From the NCBI GenBank assembly GCA_016933045.1, contig JAFGBR010000005.1, forward strand, positions 1-58,255: a stretch of 58,255 bases of DNA, read 5' to 3'. The stretch's first letter is position 1; each line of letters opens with the position of its first letter. The translations under genes were made by a program, and so were the position numbers. Positions 1 to 10,400 of this stretch are shown piece after piece. Source of the DNA: Marinilabiliaceae bacterium (GTDB lineage: Bacteria; Bacteroidota; Bacteroidia; Bacteroidales; Marinilabiliaceae). The notes under the pieces were generated by a model. That model saw nothing but the letters and a program-made list of their open reading frames with translations. It was not told the origin of the DNA and did not search any database.

Positions 1-142
1 ATTTTTAATCTCCAAATACTTTTGTGCTTATTTTTTATTCCTTGTTGCAATAAGCTGATCTGTAAGAAGAAAAAATTTAAAAATAAAAGAAGTATTTCAA
101 AATAGATTTTGTTTTACTCAAATTTCTATCAAAAAAATAAAC

Positions 143-172
143 ATTGCGATATCCTATATATTTATAAATTTG
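143..172 (+). promoter_or_regulatory. Candidate Bacteroidota-type promoter for the sugar transferase operon
   Basis: The -7 element TAAATTTG (165-172) matches the Bacteroidota TAnnTTTG consensus exactly. A weak -33 element, ATTG (143-146), lies 18 bases upstream, one short of the usual 19-21. A start site near 179 would leave about 20 bases before the ATG at 202, which supports that start over the in-frame ATG at 109. Found by eye. Confidence 0.5.
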
Positions 173-201
173 CACATCAAACTATAATATATTATAAAAG
201 C

Positions 202-933
202 ATGTCAAATAATTTGGTTATCATACCTACTTATAACGAAAAAGAGAATATTGAAGCTATTATTAATTCAGTACTTAACTTACCTCGTGAGTTTCATATA
301 TTAATAATAGATGATAATTCGCCAGATGGAACAGCCGATATAGTTAAACGACTTAGAAACGAACATTCAGAATCAATACACCTATTACAGCGAGCAGGCA
401 AACTAGGGTTGGGCACAGCATACATTGCCGGATTTAAATGGGCCTGCGAACACAAATATGACTTCATTTTTGAGATGGATGCTGATTTCTCTCATAATCC
501 TAACGATCTTATACAATTATTAAATTCATGCGAACAAGAGAATGCTGATGTTGCAATTGGATCGAGATATAAATCGGGGGTAAATGTAGTTAACTGGCCA
601 ATGGGACGTGTATTAATGTCGTATTTTGCATCGGTTTATGTGAGATTTATTACCGGCATGAAAATAATGGATACTACGGCAGGGTTTAAATGTTATCGCA
701 GAAAAGTTCTTGAAACCATAAAGCTTGATAAAATAAGACTAAAAGGTTATGCCTTTCAAATTGAGATGAAATTCACCTCTTGGAAATATGGATTCAAAAT
801 AATTGAGGTACCTATTGTATTTACCGATCGTAAACAGGGAACATCAAAAATGAGTGGTGGAATTTTTAATGAAGCTGTTTGGGGTGTTATAAAAATGAAA
901 ATTGCCAGTTATTTTAAAACATACGAGGTTTAA
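202..933 (+). CDS. Polyprenol monophosphomannose synthase-like GT2 glycosyltransferase
   Basis: A 243-residue family 2 glycosyltransferase of the DPM1 type. Such enzymes move a sugar from a nucleotide donor to polyprenyl phosphate at the inner face of the membrane. Visible motifs, in order, are VIIPTYNEKENI at the N-terminus, IIDDNSPDGT, the metal-binding DAD in FEMDADFSHNP, DTTAGFKCYRR, GYAFQIEM and DRKQGTSKMS, all typical of the family. There is no membrane segment, as in single-domain bacterial members. The start at 202 is preferred over the upstream ATG at 109 because homology begins just after it and a good promoter (143-172) sits between the two. It is followed 50 bases later by dihydroorotase on the same strand, a pairing I recall from other Bacteroidota. 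Donor sugar is not determined. Confidence 0.9.
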   Translation: MSNNLVIIPTYNEKENIEAIINSVLNLPREFHILIIDDNSPDGTADIVKRLRNEHSESIHLLQRAGKLGLGTAYIAGFKWACEHKYDFIFEMDADFSHNPNDLIQLLNSCEQENADVAIGSRYKSGVNVVNWPMGRVLMSYFASVYVRFITGMKIMDTTAGFKCYRRKVLETIKLDKIRLKGYAFQIEMKFTSWKYGFKIIEVPIVFTDRKQGTSKMSGGIFNEAVWGVIKMKIASYFKTYEV

Positions 934-983
934 ATAAACATCTTGTGTTCTTTTCTGTTTTAAATATCAAACACACCATTATT

Positions 984-2321
984 ATGCAACAAAAACTTAT
1001 AAAAAATGCCACTATAATTAATGAAGGAAAAACTTTTATTGGTAGCATTTTAATATCGGGTGATACAATTACAGAAATATATAAAGCAGAAGACACACTT
1101 CCGCAAAACATTGAAACAATTGATGCAACGGGTCAATTATTGATACCTGGTGTAATTGACGATCAGGTTCACTTTAGAGAACCCGGACTGGAATATAAAG
1201 CAGATATCTACAGCGAAACAAAGTCGGCCATTGCAGGAGGCGTTACCTCTTATATGGAGATGCCCAACACAAAACCGCAAACAACCACTCAGGAATCTTT
1301 AGACGCCAAATACGCCATTGCTGCCCAAAAATCGCTGGCCAATTATTCGTTTTATATAGGCGCAACCAATGACAATATTGAAGAACTACTAAAAACCAAT
1401 CCGAAAACAGTTTGCGGTGTTAAAGTATTTATGGGATCATCGACTGGAAACATGTTAGTTGATAACGAGTACACATTAAAACAGATCTTTTCAAAGGTAT
1501 CTCTTCCAATAACAACTCATTGCGAAGATGAAGATACTATTAAGAAAAATACTGTAAAATATAAAGCCCTATATGGCGATAATCCATCATTTAATATTCA
1601 CCCTCAAATCCGATCTGACGAAGCTTGTTTCCTATCGACAAAGAAAGCCGTTGAACTAGCAAAAGAAACAGGAGCTAAACTTCATGTATTACATTTAAGT
1701 TCTGCAAAGGAGATGGCTCTTTTTGACGATGACAAACCTTTAGAAAAAAAGAAAATAACCGGAGAAGTTTGTGTTCATCACCTTTGGTTTACCAATAACG
1801 ATTACGACAAATATGGATCTCGAATAAAATGGAATCCAGCAGTAAAGAGTGAGGCTGACAGAAATGCCCTTCGACAAGCACTTATTTCGGGAAAACTGGA
1901 CGTTGTTGCAACAGATCATGCACCACACACTATAGAAGAAAAAGAAAACTCATATTTTAACGCTCCATCGGGTGGACCACTAGTACAACACTCATTAGTT
2001 TCAATGCTGGAAATGGTTAATCAAGGAGTATTTGACATTGAGTTAGTCGTATATAAAATGTGTCATGCCCCAGCAATACTATTCAATGTAGAATTGCGAG
2101 GTTTTATTAGAAAAGGTTACAAAGCAGATATAGTGCTTATCGACAAAAAAAAATGGATTGTTAATAAAAACAATATCTTTTACAAGTGTCAATGGAGTCC
2201 TTTTGAAGGTGTTGAATTTAATTATTCAGTTTCAAAAACATTTGTAAACGGCCACTTAGCTTATAATAATGGCACATTTGACGACACAAAAAAAGGCGAA
2301 CGATTAACATTTAATAGATAA
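984..2321 (+). CDS. pyrC: Dihydroorotase
   Basis: This 445-residue amidohydrolase interconverts carbamoyl aspartate and dihydroorotate, step three of pyrimidine synthesis. The chain shows the family signature DDQVHFREPG (residues 59-68), GVKVFMGSSTGNM, the metal ligands in THCEDE and LHVLHLSS, and the catalytic aspartate in ATDHAPHT. The first histidine of the usual H-x-H metal motif is a glutamine here (Q61-V-H63). I believe this is common in Bacteroidota and Flavobacteria, but it should be checked. The product could otherwise be an inactive dihydroorotase-like subunit, yet all other active-site residues are present. The start at 984 fits family length better than the in-frame ATG at 945. 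It is probably co-transcribed with the preceding transferase, and a strong hairpin follows immediately. Confidence 0.92.
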   Translation: MQQKLIKNATIINEGKTFIGSILISGDTITEIYKAEDTLPQNIETIDATGQLLIPGVIDDQVHFREPGLEYKADIYSETKSAIAGGVTSYMEMPNTKPQTTTQESLDAKYAIAAQKSLANYSFYIGATNDNIEELLKTNPKTVCGVKVFMGSSTGNMLVDNEYTLKQIFSKVSLPITTHCEDEDTIKKNTVKYKALYGDNPSFNIHPQIRSDEACFLSTKKAVELAKETGAKLHVLHLSSAKEMALFDDDKPLEKKKITGEVCVHHLWFTNNDYDKYGSRIKWNPAVKSEADRNALRQALISGKLDVVATDHAPHTIEEKENSYFNAPSGGPLVQHSLVSMLEMVNQGVFDIELVVYKMCHAPAILFNVELRGFIRKGYKADIVLIDKKKWIVNKNNIFYKCQWSPFEGVEFNYSVSKTFVNGHLAYNNGTFDDTKKGERLTFNR

Positions 2322-2355
2322 AACAAAGCCTGCTAATTAAGCAGGCTTTGTTTTT
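2322..2355. terminator. Bidirectional hairpin terminator after pyrC
   Basis: A perfect 12-bp stem, AACAAAGCCTGC (2322-2333) and GCAGGCTTTGTT (2341-2352), with a 7-base loop and a T-run on the plus side. It begins right after the pyrC stop codon and also faces the end of the converging gene at 2364-2909. Confidence 0.9.
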
Positions 2356-2363
2356 ATTATTAT

Positions 2364-2909
2364 TTAAAAGAAAAACTGCAATCCACCACCAAAATAACTA
2401 TAACTTTCATCAATCAGTTTGGTATCAATTCCACCTTCTAAAATAAATACCATACCTCTTTTAATAGCTATTTCCAAACATACTGGCACCCAAATTGGCA
2501 CTATAGTTTCGGGGTCAGTCATTACAACATCCATATCTAAACCGGTCGAAAGTGATGCTCCCGATGTAATAGGAAATGTGTACAATGCCGTTCCATCCAT
2601 ACCTAAATCATAAAAATCGTGAAACCCAACAGCCAGTGAAAATCTCTTTTTAACAGCAAACTCCAAATCAGCTCCAATATAATTTTGATCTCCTAAAAAG
2701 CCCAGCTTAAGACCCAAATCAACACCAGAGGCTAACCCATATCCACCATGCATAAAAAACATGAAATCATCATTATTATGCTGTAAAAATAAAGGCTCAA
2801 ATCCTAATGCGAATTGCTTTTTACCTAATGTAGAGGCAGTGCCAAATACCTGACCAAAAACATTATTAACAAATAAAATAACAACAATAAAAAAAAGTAT
2901 TCTTTTCAT
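2364..2909 (-). CDS. Exported hypothetical protein, probably a small outer-membrane barrel
   Basis: A 181-residue protein with a clear type I signal peptide: MKRILFF, a hydrophobic stretch, then cleavage near NVFGQ-VFG. The rest is glycine-rich with alternating hydrophobic and polar residues (for example GGYGLASGVDLGLKLGF), and the chain ends in aromatic residues, GGGLQFFF. A terminal phenylalanine in a glycine-rich beta pattern is typical of small outer-membrane barrels. I do not recognise a specific family. The start at 2909 was chosen because the signal peptide begins there; an in-frame ATG at 2954 would add 15 non-signal residues. It converges on pyrC and is transcribed away from the next lipoprotein gene. 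Confidence 0.75.
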   Translation of the reverse strand: MKRILFFIVVILFVNNVFGQVFGTASTLGKKQFALGFEPLFLQHNNDDFMFFMHGGYGLASGVDLGLKLGFLGDQNYIGADLEFAVKKRFSLAVGFHDFYDLGMDGTALYTFPITSGASLSTGLDMDVVMTDPETIVPIWVPVCLEIAIKRGMVFILEGGIDTKLIDESYSYFGGGLQFFF

Positions 2910-3211
2910 CTGAAAAAAGTTTATTAAGTAAAACCTAATAGTCGACTCCGACATTTTGGGGAAACTCGCATGATAAGTTTCATCCGTATTCTCATTAACG
3001 AATCAAGCTCGTTAAATTAATATTGTTTACAATAAAATAATAATAATCAAAAATATTATAAACATTTAATCTATCCCGTTAAGTATTATTGCGATGTAAA
3101 ACTAAAAAATAAACATTTTAAAAAAAATACTTCATTTTAAAACCATCTATTTTTTTTGCGATTCTATTTTTATCTTTATTCAAGTTATTTTTTCGATTAA
3201 AAAACAAAATT
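2910..3211. other. 302-bp divergent intergenic region
   Basis: Very AT-rich spacer between two divergently transcribed envelope genes. It holds an inverted repeat, TTAACGA at 2995-3001 and TCGTTAA at 3009-3015 with a 7-base gap, which could be an operator or a small hairpin. On the minus strand CAAAAATA at 3048-3055 reads as a -7 element (TAnnTTTG), but I see no matching -33. No coding signal or RNA gene was recognised. Confidence 0.4.
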
Positions 3212-3712
3212 ATGACAAGTTTAAAATTTTTAACTGCATTACTTATACTTACATTCATTTGGAGTTGCAAACAATCAACTAAAAATAACACCACAACAAA
3301 TAATATAGATTCCGCTTTAGTTGCGGATACTATAATTTATCCGGTTCGTATAAAAAACATTGATTCCGATGACCAATGGGCCGAAATACGTTTAAAAAAT
3401 GTAAACAGAAAAAAAATTGTAAACGATATTTTTGAAAAAGTATACTCAGGAGATATGACAGCTTATAACTATTTATCGAATGAACCAATTTCAATAGAAG
3501 CAATAAAAACACTCGAAAAAACAGATGATTTCAACCGGGAAAATATTATTGAACTTGAGTTTAGAGAAAAATGGTGGTTTAATGCCGATAAATCTGTTTT
3601 CAAAAAAGAAATAATATCAATATTACTTGCTTATGTTGTTTACGACGAATTTAACGAATTTTCGAGAATGAAAGCTGCCTTTTATGTAAAAATGAACACT
3701 AACAATAAATGA
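3212..3712 (+). CDS. Hypothetical lipoprotein
   Basis: A 166-residue protein starting with a lipoprotein signal: positively charged start, hydrophobic core and lipobox IWSC (cysteine at residue 19), followed by a polar, Asn/Thr-rich linker (KNNTTTNN) that is usual after the lipidated cysteine. The mature part is charged with no recognised motif. The next gene starts inside its stop codon (4-base overlap), so the two are probably translated together and may work together at the envelope. Function unknown. Confidence 0.75.
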   Translation: MTSLKFLTALLILTFIWSCKQSTKNNTTTNNIDSALVADTIIYPVRIKNIDSDDQWAEIRLKNVNRKKIVNDIFEKVYSGDMTAYNYLSNEPISIEAIKTLEKTDDFNRENIIELEFREKWWFNADKSVFKKEIISILLAYVVYDEFNEFSRMKAAFYVKMNTNNK

Positions 3713-4245
3713 ACAAACTAATTACCTTACGCAATAAAAAATCGAAAAGTTCACTCCCTCATATTCTTATTGTTGGTGGCGGACTATTAATTTTTATTGA
3801 AAGCATAGCATTTCGTATTACCGGAGTCATAATTCTCCTTTTGGGAGCAATTGCATTGTTTTCGCAATCGGGGTGCATACTCGATTTAGAGAACAAAAAA
3901 TTCCGTTATTACATAAAAACATTTGGAATGTATTTCGGCAAATGGGAATTTCTTCCTGACATTTCATACATTGCGATTGTACGTGTTAGAATGTCGCGAA
4001 TTAAATTCCGACCTTCGGAGGTTTCGTTCCGGCAGAGCGATGATAGTTTTGATATAGCGTATGATGTCAACCTTATTTTAAAAAACTCTCAAAAACGTTA
4101 TCAAAAAATATTCAATGGTAATTTATCCGAAGCAAAAACACTTGCTTTTCAACTGGCTAAAGATATTGATGTGAAAATATATGATTCATCTACCTCAATA
4201 AAAAAATGGATTGAGAAAGATGAAATTAATCCTGAGAATCATTAA
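3709..4245 (+). CDS. Hypothetical membrane protein
   Basis: A 178-residue protein with one or two transmembrane segments near the N-terminus (about residues 18-57, HILIVGGGLLIFIESIAF then ITGVIILLLGAIALF), followed by a soluble domain of about 110 residues that is probably cytoplasmic. No family recognised. The ATG overlaps the stop of the upstream lipoprotein gene by four bases (ATGA), which indicates translational coupling. The pair may be a lipoprotein plus membrane-anchor unit, but that is inference only. Confidence 0.7.
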   Translation: MNKLITLRNKKSKSSLPHILIVGGGLLIFIESIAFRITGVIILLLGAIALFSQSGCILDLENKKFRYYIKTFGMYFGKWEFLPDISYIAIVRVRMSRIKFRPSEVSFRQSDDSFDIAYDVNLILKNSQKRYQKIFNGNLSEAKTLAFQLAKDIDVKIYDSSTSIKKWIEKDEINPENH

Positions 4246-4276
4246 AATAACCAATCAGTCCAAATAAAACGATAAA

Positions 4277-4322
4277 TTCGGGAAATGTCATTCTTAAAAA
4301 AACAAAACAACACATTCCCGAA
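4277..4322. terminator. Weak hairpin between convergent genes
   Basis: TTCGGGAAATGT (4277-4288) can pair with ACATTCCCGAA (4312-4322) with one bulged A and a 23-base loop. It lies between the converging ends of the membrane protein gene and the GH2 gene. The long loop and lack of a good T-run make this only a possible terminator. Confidence 0.35.
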
Positions 4323-4343
4323 CCAATCACAATCAACAAATAA

Positions 4344-7300
4344 TTATTCTATTAGTTTACAAAATTCAACTTCAACAATTCGAAGCTGACCTTCTGATTT
4401 CATGGCATTAGGATCACGATACAAATCCAACTCTTTATTACCTGTTATCTCAACAATTTGTCCGTAACCATCTGATTCCGAATTTGCTCCCATTAACTGA
4501 ATTGTAACTTTCGAACCCTTAGTTCTTTTCAAAGGCAAAGTAACATATCCCAGGCTTCGTATGGTAGTATCGTTAAATACTGTTTTACCATCAACAGTAA
4601 TTTTTATTGGGTATTGACGCATTCTCCAACCGGTAAGTTTAATAATACATTGATCTATTTCTGATTCTTCAGCCAAGGTATAAGTAACCCATCCTGTTGA
4701 AATAAGACCATCGTTAGTCCATTCCGTCAACTCATTATCGTCAAAACTATTTTTAGCCTTATTATTATTAACCCCTGCAACAGCATCTACAATAGGAATT
4801 GTTATTCGCGAGGTTTTAAACGATGGTTTAACAGGCGTAGGGCCTCTGTCGAGATAAACATCTAAGCCTTCAGATGCCATCTTTTTAGTCAATCCATTTT
4901 CTATAACAACAGCATTGGTTTTAATTATAACCTCATCAGCATTTAATCCATCACTCGATGCTTTTATTTTAAAATTTCCGGCTTTTGTAGTTGAACGAAT
5001 CATCACACGGTTAATGCCACATTCGACAGGAAGTGGATTTGCCAAAATATAGTTATCCAATCCTTGTGCAATACCACCCAACCAGATAGCTTCACCAAAC
5101 AAATCGAACTTAACCATATTATTCGCCAAAGGGCAACGTTGACCATTTTTATCAACCACTTCAACATCAATTAGTGCAATATCAGCACCATCAGCTTTCA
5201 TGCCTGAAGGATTTAATATCGGAGTTAACCGAATTGCATAAGGCTCTCCTGCAGTTTTAATAATATCTGAACTAATAATTGAATCATTATTATCATAAGC
5301 AACAGCTTTGATTATTCCCGACTCCCACACAACACTATCAAAAGTATGTAAAAATTGAAAGGATTGCTTTCCAAAACCTTTTGATTTATCGTTAACAAAT
5401 AATTCGACCTTATTACTATTCGACACAACATAAACCGGTTTACAAATAGTATCGGCATAGTTCCAATGGCCAAATATTTTAGTGTTATCCTTTTCAATAT
5501 CAACCCAACCATCCCACATAACCTTATGAACCCATAAATTATCTTTAGGTATTCGCATTGCATCAACCTCTCCGCTTCTACGATAATTCTCGGCTCCACG
5601 ATAATGGGTATTTGTATCGGAAAAAATTATATTAACACCGCCTGAACTAACACGTCTGCCAGTTCCTGGTCGCATTTCCCAATAATCGAACCATCTACGA
5701 ATATTCTCAATTGCATGTGAATCCTGATTATGATTATAAGATGAAGCATCTTTAATTTTACTCCCATTAACATTGTGACCAAAAGTACCACCCGTTCCAT
5801 TCTTATGATAAGGGTATGAATAATCATCCCAATACTTACGCAAACCCTCATCGCGGCTGTATTCCATTGCCCACATTGGAATATTGGCACTTTTATTTAT
5901 ATAAAGCATTTCACCACCATACTCAGCCACCTTGCTATCAAGCATTTCACGCGAACCAATTGCCCTACCTCCATAAGGGTCGTACAAATCTCGTATAGCT
6001 TTTAATTCAGCCATGTGCTCTTCACTAATAGACTCGTTACCACCTTCATAAAAAATTATACTAGGATTATTTCGATTATAGATAATAGCATCACGCATAA
6101 GTTCACAACGCTGTTCCCAACGCCGACCTTTAACATCTTTTTCGGCATCGCCAGCAGGCATTGCCTGAATCAATCCAACACGATCGCAACTTTCCACATC
6201 CTGTTTCCATGGGGTTACATGCATCCATCTAACCAGATTTCCATTATTTTCAACCATCATACGATTTGAAAAGTCACTCATCCAGGGAGGACAAGACATG
6301 CCTATTGCAGGCCACTCGTTACTTGTACGCTGAGCATATCCTTTAAGCTGTAAAACCCTATCGTTCAAATAAAACATACCATCTTTAAAGTCGGTTTTTC
6401 GAAAACCGGTACGCGTTATTAAAGCATCAACAGGTTTGTCATTAACCAAAATGGATGTTTTAACATCGTATAAATACCCATATCCCCAACTCCAAAATTC
6501 GATATTATTTACATTTGAATTTGCTTTAAGTACTGTAGTAGCATCAGGTTCTATAACCGAATTTGCTCCCATAAAAGAGGCAATAACACGTCCACTCAAA
6601 TCGAGCAAATCTACTTTCAGCTTAATATTCTGCTTTTTATCCGTTTCATTTTTCACCTGAGCCTCGGCATTCAATAGTATTGATTTATTATTAATATCAA
6701 TATTTGAGGCGTACACATAAGTGCCTATTGTTTTTAGATTAGAAAATAAAGGCAATGTTTGATAAATTTCGGGCACAACATGCAAGTACACATTTTTAGG
6801 AATTCCTCCATAATTAGCATTAAAATTGTCGTTATTCCATTGAAAAGTACTTCCCGATGATTTTTCTCTATATTTCCAGTTATTATCAGTTCGAACAGCA
6901 ATAATATTATCCTTTTTTCCAAAATACAAATAATCTGTAATGTCAAATCCAACAGCCATTACACCATTATCGTGATGACCTATAAATTTTCCATTAACAT
7001 AAAAATCAGCTCCCTGACGAACACCTTCAAATTCGATAAAAACTTTTTTCCCTTTATCATTCTTTGGCAACTTAAAGCACTTACGATACCATGCAATACC
7101 GGTAGTTAAATGATGAATATCGAATTTAAATGCCTCTTCCTGATTCCATGCATAAGGCAAAGTTATCGATTTCCATAATTCATCGTTATAAAGCCGTTCT
7201 CTTGCCAAACTATCATCACCCACATTTAAAAGCCATTGCGCATTAAAATTATATTTAACCCTCAACTCACCGTTTGCATTTTTATTACAATAGCCATTTA

Positions 7301-7352
7301 AAGCTAAAAGAGCTATCACCAGTAAAATAAAAAATCGCCTAATAAAATTCAT
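4344..7352 (-). CDS. Glycoside hydrolase family 2 enzyme (beta-galactosidase-like)
   Basis: A 1002-residue exported glycosidase. A signal peptide (residues 1-22, ending LNGYC) is followed by the GH2 sugar-binding jelly roll (GADFYVNGKFIGHHDNG near 115), an Ig-like domain, a TIM barrel, a DUF4982-like segment (about 625-690), another Ig-like module and a C-terminal discoidin-like carbohydrate-binding domain (about 850-990). The acid/base is E440 in the FYEGGNES motif and the nucleophile is probably E497 in MWAMEYS; both are in GH2 positions, though the first motif reads GGNE rather than the common LGNE. The gene lies 99 bases downstream of the rhamnogalacturonan lyase on the same strand, with a hairpin between. 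It may trim galactose or related sugars from pectin side chains. Substrate is inferred from context, and GH2 also includes glucuronidases and arabinopyranosidases. Confidence 0.88.
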   Translation of the reverse strand: MNFIRRFFILLVIALLALNGYCNKNANGELRVKYNFNAQWLLNVGDDSLARERLYNDELWKSITLPYAWNQEEAFKFDIHHLTTGIAWYRKCFKLPKNDKGKKVFIEFEGVRQGADFYVNGKFIGHHDNGVMAVGFDITDYLYFGKKDNIIAVRTDNNWKYREKSSGSTFQWNNDNFNANYGGIPKNVYLHVVPEIYQTLPLFSNLKTIGTYVYASNIDINNKSILLNAEAQVKNETDKKQNIKLKVDLLDLSGRVIASFMGANSVIEPDATTVLKANSNVNNIEFWSWGYGYLYDVKTSILVNDKPVDALITRTGFRKTDFKDGMFYLNDRVLQLKGYAQRTSNEWPAIGMSCPPWMSDFSNRMMVENNGNLVRWMHVTPWKQDVESCDRVGLIQAMPAGDAEKDVKGRRWEQRCELMRDAIIYNRNNPSIIFYEGGNESISEEHMAELKAIRDLYDPYGGRAIGSREMLDSKVAEYGGEMLYINKSANIPMWAMEYSRDEGLRKYWDDYSYPYHKNGTGGTFGHNVNGSKIKDASSYNHNQDSHAIENIRRWFDYWEMRPGTGRRVSSGGVNIIFSDTNTHYRGAENYRRSGEVDAMRIPKDNLWVHKVMWDGWVDIEKDNTKIFGHWNYADTICKPVYVVSNSNKVELFVNDKSKGFGKQSFQFLHTFDSVVWESGIIKAVAYDNNDSIISSDIIKTAGEPYAIRLTPILNPSGMKADGADIALIDVEVVDKNGQRCPLANNMVKFDLFGEAIWLGGIAQGLDNYILANPLPVECGINRVMIRSTTKAGNFKIKASSDGLNADEVIIKTNAVVIENGLTKKMASEGLDVYLDRGPTPVKPSFKTSRITIPIVDAVAGVNNNKAKNSFDDNELTEWTNDGLISTGWVTYTLAEESEIDQCIIKLTGWRMRQYPIKITVDGKTVFNDTTIRSLGYVTLPLKRTKGSKVTIQLMGANSESDGYGQIVEITGNKELDLYRDPNAMKSEGQLRIVEVEFCKLIE

Positions 7353-7368
7353 TTTTACATTTTTAAAA

Positions 7369-7402
7369 TTTGAAGAGTTGATAAAACAACCAACTCTTCA
7401 AA
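7369..7402 (-). terminator. Hairpin between PL11 and GH2 genes
   Basis: A perfect 12-bp stem, TTTGAAGAGTTG (7369-7380) and CAACTCTTCAAA (7391-7402), with a 10-base loop, followed on the minus strand by TTTT. It sits 16 bases before the GH2 start codon. It may terminate part of the lyase transcript, or stabilise an mRNA 3' end so that the two enzymes are made in different amounts. Confidence 0.65.
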
Positions 7403-7451
7403 ACACTAAATCAAATACTAACTAAAAATTAAACTATATAAAAATCTGAAT

Positions 7452-10400
7452 TTATTGCTTATTAAATTTTAATACAACAATACGATCACCAATTTGAACT
7501 TTAACTAAATAAACACCAGCCGACAAACTTGATAAATCAATTTGTTGAATTGATGAATTTATATTGTAAGCAAATAAATTATTACCATTTATTGTTTGTA
7601 TTTCAATAAAAGAGATGATATCATCATTTAACGATCGAACATTTAATATATCATTAACCGGATTAGGCCACACCTGAACGCTTTCATTTAATACACTAAC
7701 TCCTAAAATACCATTTGCAACAGCTACTTTAATAATTCCCGACTGGTTAAGCTGACTTAAATCCCATGCAAGACCATCACCAGGTGTTTCGGGAATAATC
7801 TGATCGAACTGTCCATTAATATTAGTCCCATTAATAATCTGGAATTCATCGCCAATTTTAAAATCTTCTCCACTTCTATTTACAATTTCTAGCGTTCCAT
7901 TGATTGTTATACTGTTAGCACCGGTAATTACCTTATCTGTTTTTAATGTTAAATTATTCAATAGTATAACCATTTTACTACCATCGTACATAGTTACAGG
8001 TTTAGTTATTGTTAATCCGGAATATGGATAAGCAATCCCGGGAGCCAATGTTCCACCACTTTTAACAGCTACACTACCACCACAAATGCCTGATCCGCCA
8101 AATGTTCCTCCACTATTAACATTAACTATACCGGTACCACATCCACTTCCTGTACTGTTCAAAAGAATCAAATTACCAGCATCGATAAACGTACCACCTG
8201 TATAGGTGTTATTACCATACAAAAACAAACTGGCATTTCCCTTTTTTGTTACCGAATAACCACTTATTACACCACTGTAAATAGAGTTAATATTATTTTC
8301 GCCAATAACCCAGTTTTCGTCAAACAAAGAAGAACCTGCCCCACCAGACAAACCACCAATACGAACCGATTGAGCCTCGGAATTACTGCTTGATGAGCCA
8401 GCATCGAAATACATAGTTACCCCTGAATTAAGTTTAAAAGTTGCTTTGGCATAACCCAAAGAACTACGCAACCTAAACCTGTTACCTGTTGCATTTATTG
8501 TACCTGAAAACATCGACCAGTTACCATTATATGTAGTACGATCGATTGTTCCGGGATTGTACACATTAAAAGTTCCAGAACCAGTCAAACTTCCCGAAAA
8601 ATTACAGCGGGCATCAGAGTTCAAAGTGCCGGAATAACCTTCAGGGACAACAAAGTTAATAGGACACTCAGTGCCCGAAGTTGTGTTACCAAGTGACAAC
8701 GTTCCTCCTTTAAAGGTAACACTACCTGTTCCTAAAGCTCTAATAGTAGCGTAATTACCAGGATCGTTCAACTGAATTTCACCAGCTTCAATAACAGTTC
8801 CTCCTGTATAAGTATTCGAATTATTAAGTAAATATAATTTACCTGCGCCTCTCTTTACCAACTGCCCCGAACCGGTCAGGGTTCCACCAACAGACAATGT
8901 TGAAACAACGCTAACAATTTCAATTGTATCTTTTTGCCCCGATAGTGTCATACCCTTATCAGTATAAGAATTATCAGAAGAACGATATTTTAATCGAGCA
9001 TTTTCAATTACAAACTGACTGGGAGCATTAGATTCATTAGCTCCTATTGAACTTGGAGAACCGCTGGTATTTAACGATGTTACCTCCAGAAATCCCTCTT
9101 TAATAACTGTTTTACCCAAATAGGTATTATTACCATTTCGCATTAACAAACCTCCGGATCCAGTCTTAGTTAATCCACCATTACCACCAATTACCCCATT
9201 ACCTGCAAATGTATAACTCAACTTATCAACATCAACAGTTAAATCACCAACAGGTAATTCGCCCAATATATTTACAGTAGTATTAGCAACGCCCTGCTGA
9301 TTAAAAACCACTGTATCGCCACTAACAAAAGTAGTTTCTGAGTTATCAAGCAAAAAATTTGGAGTTTCAAGCAAATCCCATGTATCACCCAAGCCCGACC
9401 AGGTTATGGAACTTGCATTTCTCGTACCTAATATTTTTAATGTTATAGTTTTCAATGTATCAATCAATGAATACTTACGTCCAAATAATCCATCAACCTT
9501 TATTGAACTTAAATTACCGGTAATTGATCCTGAATAAGCAATTAATGGATAATACCCTGGTTTAATTTCATCATCAAAAGCATTAATAATTATATTAACA
9601 CCAGTCTCAATTGTCAAATCACCACCAACCATAATTTTATCGCTTGGGTTTACCATATTAGTTGAATCATCGGTAATATCAAATTCACAAATAATACCTT
9701 TATTAAGCAATAGCGATTTCGAAAGAGTGAATGTTGCTGTTTCACTTTGAGTACCCGGTGATAATATTGAACGGTTCTCGAATGTACAATTACCATTAAT
9801 AACACCCGAACCGGCCAAAGTAGCTCCACCAAAAACTACAACATCACTATTCGACAAAGTATCATTAACTACAACAGTACCCTGCTCTATTCGTGTTTTT
9901 CCTGAATAACTGCCATTAATATTCATTGTTAATAAACTAGATCCCGACTTAACCAAATCGCCTGATCCAGAAATTTCACCGGTTCCTGAAAATGAATAAT
10001 CAACAGGCGACATTACAAAAGTCATTGCAGGTTCTATTATTTCATTAACAACAACACTGGTATGGCTTTCATCAATAATACCAAATAATACAGTATCATT
10101 TTCGGAGTAATTACCACTTACTCCATTAACAAGCCAGTTATTATCCGATTCATTCCAGTTTAACGATTCATTTCCATTCCAAACAGTTTTTGCATTAATA
10201 ATTGCAGGCGTTGGAGGAGTAGACATATCATAACCTAAAAAATAATCGAGCTGAGCCGACTGATAATATCCTTTTGCTGTTAAACAGAGTCTGTACTCTG
10301 GATTTTGCAACAAGGTATAAATACGTTCATTTGTAGGATTTATTGTTGTAAAAATAAGTAATGCATTATGATCGTTTCTAGCAAAAACCACTTCTTCACG

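Noticed and set aside
109-201. Longer start for the sugar transferase at ATG 109
   Set aside because: The extra 31 residues match no family sequence and the likely promoter lies inside this stretch.
3155-3178. TTTG (3155) and TATCTTTA (3171) as a promoter for the lipoprotein gene
   Set aside because: The spacer is only 12 bases, and the -7 element does not fit TAnnTTTG.
6015-6269. 84-codon plus-strand frame within the GH2 gene
   Set aside because: Opposite strand of the GH2 catalytic region; no signal, motif or promoter.
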